NCBI GenBank assembly: GCA_963402885.1
Contig: OY727095.1
Span: 33,857,001 to 33,921,000, forward strand
Reading direction: 5' to 3'
Source: Antedon bifida
Lineage: Eukaryota; Echinodermata; Crinoidea; Comatulida; Antedonidae
Length of the DNA: 64,000 bases
Positions within the stretch are counted from its first letter, which is position 1; each line of letters starts with the position of its first letter. A program made the position numbers and the translations under genes. This document shows, piece after piece, positions 1-10,125 of the stretch. Under the pieces are notes generated by a model. That model saw only the letters and a list, made by a program, of their open reading frames with translations. It did not search any database and was not told where the DNA came from.

Positions 1-1606
1 GGGCAGCAGAGTGCCATCCACCGCAACTTACAGCAGACAATCTAATTCCTTGAAGAGCCTCAACTACACGAGGCTCTTTCTCCGAGTTTGGTATGCCATG
101 ACCCAACTGTCCTCGACTGATAGGTAAACAAAATTAATTGATATAGTATAATTTAAAAAGTTTGAATAGTACAAGCTTTTACTTGATCAGGTCAGGTTCA
201 AATTTAAAATACAGTAATAACCTAATTATTATCACATCTAAAACTCTGTCTACACTATCAAACTAGTTTGACAAAAAAAGTGTGATGTGCCCAAATATGG
301 TAGTGATATACCCAAATATGGTAGTGATATGACATCATCATGTCCATATATGGGCACATCAATTTTCATGTAAAGTTTGTTGGTGTAGACAAGTACCTCC
401 AGTCATCAGGTGCAACCTGGTAGGCTAGTGATCTGAAGTCTGACCCAGCAAAATAAAACTACAACAGATCACCTACATCAAACATGAAAATAAATCAAAA
501 CATGCATCGCAAACCTTCCGATTCCAAAGCTATATACATCTCCTGATTCTGTCAGAATTAAGACATGTTCTTTGCCACAGGTCACCTGACAGACTCTAGC
601 CAATGAGAGGGGTCGGTAGATGTAGTGAGAGTCAGCGTAAATTATTTCACCAAAAGTACCATCAGCTAAAAGAAATAAATGGAATGAAATAATGAAAGCA
701 TGTATGGTTGCAAACAGGATGGAGGTCCCTGGATGAACAGTTGAACATTACCCTGGATGTGCAGAATATATCTGACTGCGTTGCATACATAGCTGAGAGG
801 TTTCTAACCTTGTGTTGCTATGACATGTGTATCTCCTAAACTAACTGATTTGAATGTGCTACTTGAATCTTTAATGCCAGAATCTACTTTTTCGTGACAG
901 CCATATCCATTCATCACAGTTAGTCCTTCTGTACAGGATATTACATAACCAGCAATACCATTTAAATCAACATCAAGAAGTATCAGTTTATTAAAATCTT
1001 CAACTGATTTTGAAAAACAACATGAACATGATTTTGAAGCGCAAATAACTTGCTGATCTGAAATAGTAAATAAATTAAATTAAATATTTACAAACATCTA
1101 ATAAAGATAACTCAATAAATGCTTATTTATACTGTTAAGACAAAATAGTTTGCAATAATTTGTGACCTTGAATGTAAATGTAACCTTGTTTAAAGCTCTG
1201 TCTACACTATCATGCCCATATATGGATATGATGATGTCATATCACTACCATATTTGGGCATATCACACTTTTTTTGTCAAACTAGTTTGATAGTGTAGGC
1301 AGAGCTTTAGTGCATATGCAAATTATTATGCACATCAAAAGATTTATGAAATCTTACTACAAGTTAACCCACACATGCTATGTATTTCTTTTTGAACAAA
1401 CCTTTGAGCAAGTGAATCGAAGACCATGTTATTACTATCTTGAAAGTATCATTGATTAATTGGTTCCTGAAAATTTCTGATGGGGTAGAAATAAACCTAC
1501 TAAAACTTTGCTTCGATGATGATTGAGTACTACTACTACTAGTACTAGGACTGTTGTCACTGATTTGCGAGAAACCATTGTAACCAAAACCAAACAAGGT
1601 CGACAT
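1..1606 (-). CDS. RCCD1: RCC1 domain-containing protein 1-like (5' part, runs off window)
   Basis: Four exons are visible on the minus strand: 1402-1606 (ATG at 1606), 809-1057, 515-665 and 1-116. All have GT..AG borders and compatible phases, giving about 240 residues, and the gene continues past base 1. The protein starts [14 protein letters not shown], which resembles the RCCD1 N-terminus (WFGFGFCGFGQ in human, as I recall). It then shows RCC1 beta-propeller blades: [26 protein letters not shown] and CGGWHSAA. Family knowledge: RCCD1 partners the histone demethylase KDM8 and acts in the nucleus. The N-terminal exon carries a Ser/Thr-rich stretch at about residues 18-38. Human RCCD1 is about 376 aa, so roughly the last third is missing here. 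Introns 1 and 4 carry small inverted-repeat elements. RCCD1 is my best match, although another short RCC1-repeat protein cannot be excluded. Confidence 0.8.
241..390 (+). mobile_element. AAGCTCTG-family element (copy 1)
   Basis: Left terminus ACTCTGTCTACACTATC is intact and the right terminus is decayed. Two internal 21-bp units. In the last visible RCCD1 intron. Confidence 0.85.
1193..1307 (-). mobile_element. AAGCTCTG-family element (copy 2)
   Basis: Both termini present, with TA on each side (1191-1192, 1308-1309). Short form of 115 bp. In RCCD1 intron 1. Confidence 0.9.
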
Positions 1607-1855
1607 ATCTAAAGTCTAACTATAATAAAAGAAACATGTTATGATTTTACAAGTTTTAATGTAAGTTAAATCAACAAATCAATTAAAAACAGCAAAGACT
1701 TTGTTTGGATCAGCAAAAAAAGACAAACGTTTGTTTACATATTTTCAACTTTGACCCAGTACTTACTACTAGTCTTGAAACCAGCCTCCCTTTTACCATA
1801 TCTATGCTTTGTAACGACTGTGTACAATAGTCTATTAACAAAAATTAAAGACAAA
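1607..1855. promoter_or_regulatory. shared bidirectional promoter region of RCCD1-like and PSMD4
   Basis: Only 249 bp separate the two divergent start codons at 1606 (minus) and 1856 (plus). No gene, inverted-repeat element or obvious TATA box is seen. Both 5' UTRs and both transcription starts must lie here or in undetected upstream exons. The role is inferred from position alone. Confidence 0.55.
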
Positions 1856-4800
1856 ATGGTTCTCGAAAGTACAATAGTCTGGTAAGATTAAATGCATTTA
1901 TTTCTATGTAATTAACTTAATTGCAATATATTATTGTTTAGCAAGACTTTTTGTTTATTTATATATCTTCAGTCAAAAAATTACGTTTCATTTTTATTGA
2001 ATAGTCATAGAACTAACAGTCGTAAGTAAGTGACTCTGCAAAATTGAAGGCTAGGCCGGCCTACTAGCGAGGTAGTCTTGGTTTTTTAGAGGCCGCCGGT
2101 ACCGATGTTTTGCCCACATTGTCCTTGTTGATATCGGGCTTAGATAGGCTTATTAGAGTATTATGTTCATCAATGGACTTAGCCAGAAATAAAAGACTCA
2201 ATTATGTCTGATTGTGTAGGTTAGAATAAACGTATTTTTTAAAATATGAACAACAACAAAATATTGTTATATTTATTAAAATATTATTGTTAATTATTAA
2301 TATTTTCATTTTTTAGTTTAAAGCAGGCCAGCTATTATTATATTAATTATATTATAATTTTTCTATTATTTTATCATATCATCTTTGCAGTGTTGACACC
2401 AGTGAATACATGAGAAATGGTGATTTTGTTCCAACTAGAATACAAGCCCAGCAAGATGCTGTTAACCTCGTCTGCTCATCAAAAACACGATCTAATCCAG
2501 AAAATAATGTAGGATTGATAACAATGGCAAAGTATGTGTACCTTATTTATTATTCTTTGGCATACATCCCATTGTGATATGGCTTTCATTGTAAAAGTAG
2601 ACAAGGCATAAACATATTGCCATTTAATAATAATATATAAAAGATAATAATATATATATAATAATAATTTTTGCTTTCTTTTATTTTTGGTAATTAAACA
2701 AGTGGATGAATTTATTAATTAGTTTTGTAAAATCTAATTTAAAAACTGTTTTTATTTGCAGTGTGAAAGTGTTGGTAACTTTGACAACTGATGTAGGTCG
2801 AATCCTGGCTACTCTACATCAAATGCGACCATCTGGAAAGATGACTTTCTTAACAGGAGTTCGAGTTGCTCATGTAAGTAATAAACCAAACAGTGCCCTC
2901 ACAATGTATGAAATCACTGATGCGTAAACTAATGCCTCTCTCGGACTGTATCAATTAAAAATGAATTATAAATAAGTAAATTAATTTTTATCGTGTAAAA
3001 CTGTTCCTTTAAACCACAATAAAATAAAATGTTTTATACAAAATATTAATTTTTTATAGCTTGCGCTAAAACACAGACAAAGTAAAAACCACCGAATGAG
3101 GATTATTGTGTTCGTAGGAAGCCCTCTAGAGTCGGAGGAAAAAGAGGTAAAATTATTTTTTATTCATTCATATTATTTCAGAAATAGTATTCATTATTAT
3201 ATTAGGAGCTACTAAACATTTAAAATATTTCCTTCACAAAATATTAAATGAAAAAGCAAATGCATAATGTTTAAATGATGCTTATTGACATTTTCTGTAG
3301 CTCCTGAAATTAGCAAAGAAATTGAAGAAGGAAAAAGTAAATGTTGATATTATCAACTTTGGTGAAGATGTGAGTATAAAAATTGATAAAAAAAATCATC
3401 TATATAAAATGTGAATTAAAATGTTGTTAAAGTTGATTTTTGCATTAAGCATACTGTACCTAGTACAGTTGGTAGTTTTTTCATCAGTTTCATTATTAAT
3501 CTGTTCTTGTTTTTTTTTAGAATGTCAATACTGAGAAGCTGACTTCTTTTGTAAATACAATTAATGGAAAAGAAGGTACAGGGTAAGTGTTATTTCAAGA
3601 TAAATTACTACTTATATTAAATTCTATCAAAACAAAAATAACGTTATATACCAATAATTTCGTAAAACTAGGAATTAGTGACTCAATGAGGTATAGTGGT
3701 CTGTGTTGCTCCTCTTTTTCCTGACTTGTTATTGTTGTTTATATTCTAATATCAAAGAAATGAAATCTTAACCAATATTTTATTTATTGTATGAGGAATA
3801 AATATTATTCGCAAGAAATTAAATTTCCAATAAATACATTTCAGGTCGAACCTTGTAACAATCCCCCCTGGCACGTTGCTGTCTGAAGCGTTGAGACAAT
3901 CTCCTATTGTTATGGGTGAAGATGGATCTGGTGCTATGCCGTCTATGCCTGGAGGTTCCGGCGGTGAATTTGAGTTTGGTTTTGATCCTGCATCTGACCC
4001 TGAGCTGGCTATGGTATGTTGCAATTCAATATAATTCACATTTGTTATCATTGTGTAAAGCTCTGTCCACACTATCAAATTCAATAATGAATCAATCTTT
4101 TTAATAACAGGCTTTGAGAATTTCAATGGAAGAGCAGAGACAACGTCATGATGTAGAGAACCTGCAACCTAGTATAGAAGAGACAGCTATGGTGACAAAT
4201 GCACCTACTAGTGCAGTGCAAGTAGAAGCAGGTTAGTGAGCCATAAGCTCTGTCTACACTATCAAACTTTATGTGACAAAAAAATGTGTATATATGGACT
4301 TGATGATGTCATATCACTACCATATTTCTATAAGATTAAAATTGTTTATGACTTTATTGTGTTAATTTTAGATTCAGAAGATGCACTGTTAGAACAAGCT
4401 TTAGCAATGTCAAGAGATCAGCCAGTTAGTGCGGACACAGCTGATACTGATATCTCACCAATGCCGGACTTGGGAGCAATGACAGAAGAGGAACAAATTG
4501 CATATGCTATGCAAATGTCACTACAAGCAAGTTCTCTTGGTAAGTTTATATGACTGTGGTTAGTAGGAGTAGTCACAATATATATTTTTGCATTTAAATT
4601 GCTACGAATCTGAGCATTTGTTACCTACCACAGTCCTTTGGGACACCCCTATTAGGGGGGCACTTTCCCGATAAAGTAAAAGAGGGGAAATATATGTCCC
4701 TATACTACAGCCATTCAGGGGACACCCCTATTAAGGGGGCACTTTCCCATGAAATGAAAGATGGGAAATATATGTTTTGATAGGGATATATATATACATT

Positions 4801-6316
4801 ACTCATTTTTCTGTCGCAGAATATTTTAGTATTATGCTTTTCATTGTGTTCTTAAATTAATTTTTGTTTAGTGCCATCACTTTCAAGAGAGAAAAAATAA
4901 ATAAAATAGTAATTGTTCTGGTTTATCAACAGAATTAGCTGATCTGGAATCAACAGAGTCAAAAGAAACACCAATGGATACCGATTCATCTAATCCAACA
5001 CCTGTAAGTAAATTATTAGTGCACGTATGTACGCATGAAATAATGAATAGTGTAAATAAGCATCTAAAGCTCTGTCTACACTATCAAACTTTATGTGGAA
5101 TTAAATTAGAAATGATCCCTCTACCAACCAAGTATCAGTAAAGCTGTTTTCTATCCATATCCATCTAGTTCATTAAATTATTGGTGACAAAAGTTATCAC
5201 ACCTCTTTTGCTACTCTCTATCGGCGCATTAAAGCTCCGTCTACACTATCAAACTTTGTGACAAAAAAATATATGGACACCATATTTGGGTATATAACTA
5301 CCATATTTGGGCACATCACATTTGTTTTTTGTCAAAATAGATAGTTTAGACAGAGTTAAGTTTGTTTTGATGGAATTATAATGGGAAGTTTATTTTAATA
5401 CTATGATTTACGATGTTGAAACTTGAAACACAAAAAAATGAAGGTCAAAATATTATAAATTTAAATTGGCCATATCAAAGTAATATTAAAGTTATTCACT
5501 TTAAGTCGATAATTCGAGCCAAAAGCAACAAGTTTACGTAATTAACAGGTAAATTAGTTTGATTACATTTCGTCTGGAAAATCGTCGCGAGCGAAAGTAA
5601 ACAAAGATTTCAAACCACGAGTATGCATTATGCATGATGCTAATTAGGATTGTTTACAACTCGTCACGGTTGAGAAGGTATTTTCACACAGATCGTGAGG
5701 AAGTTTTATGATTATGCATACAGAGTAGCCAAACAAGCGCGTTTCATTATGGGGTATGTTTTGATCGAAAACTTTGACTGGAAGTCAGAGTTATTTTTTT
5801 AACAAAAAAACGTCTGTATTTCAGTTAAATGATTTTTTTTTTCGACAAATTTTTGGTAATAGTTAATAACTATTGTGATACTTCAAAATGACCCACCTTT
5901 TTTCGAAATCTGTTATTTTTTATTTTTTTGGAATTAGTCAAAGGGACAATACATCTTTAAATAGTAATATTTAAATACATTTATTATTTTAACATATGAA
6001 GTGCATTCAAATTTACATACTTTTTACTTCCGACCAATTTCTTTCTTTTATCTACATTTCTTATAATATTGTGTCATCATCATTATGTAAATAAATGTTA
6101 TTGAGTTGAAATTAATAGTTGTTATAATGTTCACAGATGGACGCTGATGCTGAAGACCTTGCTGAGGTCATGTCAGATCCCGCATTCCTTCAACGAGTCC
6201 TACAAAATCTTCCAGGTGTTGATCCATCCAGTGATGCCATTAGGAATGCAATGGGATCCCTCACGCAACAGGACGAATCAAAAGAAACAAAAGAAGATAA
6301 AAAAGACGGACAATGA
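1856..6316 (+). CDS. PSMD4: 26S proteasome regulatory subunit PSMD4/Rpn10 (ubiquitin receptor)
   Basis: Eleven exons: 1856-1881, 2391-2531, 2762-2873, 3060-3146, 3301-3369, 3521-3582, 3845-4013, 4111-4231, 4372-4539, 4933-5003 and 6137-6316. They join in frame to 401 aa; human PSMD4 is 377. The start [20 protein letters not shown] is nearly the human sequence. The N-terminal vWA domain (about 1-190) docks in the 19S particle. It is followed by ubiquitin-interacting motifs at about 220-236 ([17 protein letters not shown]) and 300-316 ([15 protein letters not shown]). A third, convincing UIM lies between them at 264-278 ([15 protein letters not shown]), where vertebrates have a degenerate version. 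The C-terminus ([27 protein letters not shown], read in two pieces) is the conserved tail ending in Lys/Asp-rich sequence. It binds polyubiquitinated substrates for degradation. The last intron (5004-6136) is the largest and holds repeat pieces. Confidence 0.97.
4058..4081. mobile_element. AAGCTCTG-family solo terminus (copy 3)
   Basis: Only AAGCTCTGTCCACACTATCA remains, in PSMD4 intron 7 close to the exon-8 acceptor. Confidence 0.7.
4246..4327 (-). mobile_element. AAGCTCTG-family element, right half lost (copy 4)
   Basis: Left half only, ending in CATATCACTACCATATTTC. Inserted 14 bp after the exon-8 donor of PSMD4. Confidence 0.8.
4634..4775 (+). repeat. two-copy imperfect repeat in PSMD4 intron 9
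   Basis: GGGACACCCCTATTAGGGGG followed by CACTTTCCC and GGGGAAATATATG occurs twice about 80 bp apart, with small changes. A related phrase (GGACACCCCTCTTTGGATAA) recurs near 59665 and 61440, so it is part of a dispersed repeat. Confidence 0.6.
5067..5098 (-). mobile_element. AAGCTCTG-family solo terminus (copy 5)
   Basis: About 32 bp of left end (to CTTTATGTGG) in PSMD4 intron 10. Confidence 0.75.
5232..5357 (-). mobile_element. AAGCTCTG-family element (copy 6)
   Basis: Full length but diverged (AGCTCCGTC left, GACAGAGTTA right). In PSMD4 intron 10, 134 bp after copy 5. Confidence 0.85.
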
Positions 6317-6545
6317 AACCTTTCTATTTCTTTTTTTTCCATGTTTAGCACAATATTATGCTTTTCAAATAATGTACCCTATCAAAAAATAGCATAGTTA
6401 TATAAGTATTCTGTTAGTTATATAGTGTACACTGGGCCACCTTGGACTGTAATCTAATCGAACAGGAAAAGCTGTGTGTTATTTTCACTGTGATTCAGTT
6501 GACAACATGAATGTTATTAAAGTAAAATGAAAACAAATTTGTTGA
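6317..6545 (+). other. PSMD4: PSMD4 3' UTR with candidate poly(A) signal
   Basis: About 230 bases follow the stop codon. An ATTAAA hexamer at 6516-6521 followed by T/G-rich sequence is a plausible cleavage signal. The 3' end is inferred from the hexamer only. Confidence 0.45.
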
Positions 6546-6597
6546 TTGTTTTATTGTATGTGAAAAGTAAACATAACTAGAGGAATCAAAAGAGATC

Positions 6598-6835
6598 GAG
6601 TTTTTTCAGTTGTTGCTCCGCATCTTTGAAATACTGTTCCTGAACGGATTAGGTATCTCCATACAATTAATTCTTTAAAGAAACATTAAAATCACACCTC
6701 TTTTCGGAGGCTTTAGAATGAATGGATAAATAAAAGAAATTGGTTACTAAATCAGCTACAGTATGTGGTTGCTAGCGCCTTGAGCACTTAGAGGATATGT
6801 GCGCTATTATAAATTATTATTACAACATGAATTTC
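6598..6835 (+). mobile_element. LINE 3' fragment (CR1/L2-type reverse transcriptase tail)
   Basis: The plus strand reads VAPHL-NTVPERIRYLHTINSLKKH with internal stops. This is the typical C-terminal tail of CR1/L2-like LINE polymerases (VAPRLWNxLPExIR..SLxxFKxxLKTHLF). It is followed by a non-coding tail containing GCGCCTTGAGCACTTAGAGG and GCGCTATTATAAATTATTATTA, the usual 3' end of such elements in marine animals. It is a truncated, dead copy between PSMD4 and ARID5. Confidence 0.65.
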
Positions 6836-6840
6836 GGGTC

Positions 6841-7447
6841 AAAAACAAATCATAATATTTCTTTCAATTGGTTAGATGTTTGCTCTGCTCTGAATGTACT
6901 TGCGAAGTAACGAAGTAGTTACTAACATTATCAATATTGCTTTCTATATTATGATATTGCAGTTTTCAGGCTTTGAAATGCACAGTTGCTCTCGGAATAC
7001 GACTGGTTTTAAAAACATTATGTTTATTTCTGTTAAAAGAACAGTGATTCAGTTTGTTTCTGATTAGTCTTGATATTATCCTGCTGAAATAGTACATTTT
7101 CAAAATGTTGCAGTTTCTTTTAGATGTTGTAGAACGTAATTTGTATTTTTATTTGTTGCGTCTTGGTAGGTTGATCAACTAGCATAGACGTAACGCAGAG
7201 ACCCAAAGCCCCTGGTTTAAGGACTCTAAGTAGCCTTCCAATGCTGGAGGCTGCTGCCGTTTTTAGCCTTTTTCAATGTATTTTTAAGCAAGCTTTCTTC
7301 CTCTAGGCCCTGCCTGGGGTTTAGCCAATGAGTGCTCATAGCCATTACACTACTGCTACCATTAGTTGTTTAACACCTGTTAGGTCTTATACTTCCGATT
7401 GTTTTGTACTTGGCAGAAATTTGAATAAAGAAATAAAATATTAAAGA
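6841..7447. other. intergenic DNA without recognised gene
   Basis: No exon was recognised. The stretch 7190-7440 has higher GC than its surroundings and ends in GAATAAAGAAATAAAATA. That looks like the A-rich tail of a retroposed element or a poly(A) signal, but no family could be assigned. Confidence 0.3.
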
Positions 7448-10125
7448 GACATTTATCCACAATTAATGATATGAGAGAAAAAAAAGAAGACTCATGGAAA
7501 GTGTTTTCAAAATGCTATAGATTTAATTATGTTTATAAGTACATATGAGTATACAAATGTATACACATAATATAGTGGTGGATATTGGAAATAATACAAT
7601 GATGAAGATATAACATGTTATATTATTATTATTGCATAGATAAACAACTTGATAAGCATTTCCCAAATTAAATTTTAAAAATACTGATGAAAACATACAT
7701 ATGGTGCATTTATACTATACATCAAATGTGTTTACATATTTAGCTTCGTGTATGGAAGACAACTACGTAATCTAAATTATTATATTATGTACTGTTTTAT
7801 ATATATACTTTTTTTTTCAATACCAAAAAAAAACATGGAATTAAACAACGTATTGGCAATTCTTCAATTGAAAAAGTAATGAAAGTTAAAAAAATTACAA
7901 TGAAAAAAGACTAGTACATTTTTCATTTTAACAAAAAAAATTAATAAAAATGTTTGATAATATATGAATTACTACATTTCTATAAAAAATAACAAAACTA
8001 TAATTTTTTTTAAAGCCACACACAGGCGATTTAAGGCACATAGTAAATATTTGAATTTTCATAGGCACTTTTTAAAACATCAATAATGGATTTTGTTCCC
8101 CTAAATAAGCCTTGGATTAATAGTACATCCATGGTTAAACCAACAATGGTTAACATAATATACAATGTTTGTTGCATTTAACTGTAGGCCTATCTGTTGC
8201 AAGGCTAGATAGCATGGATACACAAAACAAGCATAGATATATGTACCGGTTTGAATATGTAAAATATCAAACCTGCATAATCACAATGGAAGACAGTGTT
8301 GTCAATTATTAAAGCACCATGTATGGCAAATATTATAATGCAAACTATTGCTCTGTCTACACTATCAAACTAGTTTTACAAAAAGTGTGCTCAAATATGG
8401 TGGTGATATGCCCAAATATGTATCTTCATGTCCATATATGAGCACATCTTATTTTATTGTCACATAAAGTTTAATAGTGTAGGCAGAGCTTAACTCCATA
8501 CAGTAACTATATCAACTAGATATAGAACATATTGTTACTATTATATAAACAATTATATATATAAAAAAATCTTTTTCTATACTGCATTGTGTATGTGGTA
8601 CACTTAAACAGTAGTGATGGCACTTATTCTTACTTGGAAGACAAACTTGCATATGTCAGTATTTTGGTATTTTTATCAAACATAGATGCTGTATTATTGC
8701 TTGAATTTATTGGTCCTATTTATGTGATGTCATCAATATTACAAAATTGAGGCACAAAATATTATTAATTCCACTTATAATTTATATTATAAAATGAACA
8801 TTATGTTCTGTATAACACACTACTATCAAGATAATTTAATATAATAGTATATCAGATCTTTCAATTTGTGACCACCAAGGTCCTATATGCAAATTGTGTC
8901 ATCACCTGCACATAGAATCTGGCCAACCTGTGCAGAGGAATTGAGTAAGGATTGACGTCAGCCAATGTTCCTACAATGAATGAATATGACATAACTAATT
9001 GTTAGATCATCACAAATCGAGAGCTCCCTATTACAGTATATGTATAAGCCAATTCTATACCTGATTTTATACAAAATGACAACTTTATAACTCCAATTAT
9101 AAACTCTTTGAAAGGTGACTAGAAATAAGTGGAAGACTTATTTTTTTGCATATAAATACTCTCTCAAAACCTGATAAAAAATTATTTTAAACAGACTGTG
9201 ATCACATTATGTTCATTTTCAAACTGGCATCATAGAGCAGTCAAATATGTGTAGACTGTGGATACTGGTGTGATACTGTAAACATGTATGGGGCCTAAAC
9301 ACAGTATAACATGCATGGCATATGAATAATGTAAAGTAATTCAACAAAAAAGTTAATATAATTCATTTTAAAAATTACAATATATCTGTAAATAATAAAT
9401 AAAATTGTGTAATAATTTGTTTTTTTCATAAATAACATAATATAACTTATTTTTTCAAAATAATATTTATGTAATTTATTTTTTTCATAAATAGCATTAT
9501 GCAAATTTATTAAATTTTCATAAATAACATTTGTAATTTAATGTTGTTTTATTACATATTACATGGTGTATCTTACTTCTGAGCATTAATGTGTACATTA
9601 CAATATAATTAGTATGTTTTAATTGTTTTTGTTTAGCTTAATAATATACACTTGGAATGCATAGGTTTTTGTTTACAAACGTAATAGGAAGGAATTGGTA
9701 ACCATTTTATTTACATATTGTGATACAGTATATACAAAGCTGTATTATGAACAGAAGTATACACCAATACAAGCATTTTACAACACTCTCTGTATTGTAC
9801 ACTATGTTCTAGATTTGAATATAAGCATATACTATACCTTATATGAACATAATTATACACCCAATATATAGTACAATACTTAGTGCCTACTAATATGCTC
9901 TGTAATGTACTATGTTCTATACTTGCCTAAACGTAATATAGATTTTAATATATAAGCATGTACTATGTCTAGGCTCTGGTAACATAAGTGACAATACAGA
10001 TGCAGGCCTGTACTAGACCACATAACTGTAATACCAAACCTTTACCAATGCCAGTAAGGTAAGCATTTTCTTCTCTATGCATTTGGTCTGGTGTGCATGT
10101 GCTGTGCAGATCTACTAAAAATGTA
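7448..10125 (-). other. presumed ARID5 3' UTR and intergenic AT-rich DNA
   Basis: No coding exon was recognised in these 2.7 kb. The sequence is AT-rich with long homopolymer runs. Part is likely ARID5 3' UTR, since vertebrate ARID5B has a long one, but the poly(A) site cannot be fixed by eye. It contains one small inverted-repeat element at 8348-8490. A TGACGTCA-like half (TTGACGTCAG near 8952) and an AT-rich run at 9420-9540 with repeated TTTTTTCATAAATA blocks are the only other structures seen. Confidence 0.4.
8348..8490 (+). mobile_element. AAGCTCTG-family element (copy 7)
   Basis: Both termini recognisable, left slightly decayed. In the ARID5 3' flank. Confidence 0.85.

Noticed and set aside
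3752-4126. 124-codon minus-strand frame over PSMD4 exons 7-8
   Set aside because: It is the antisense shadow of the Gly/Pro-rich PSMD4 coding exons.
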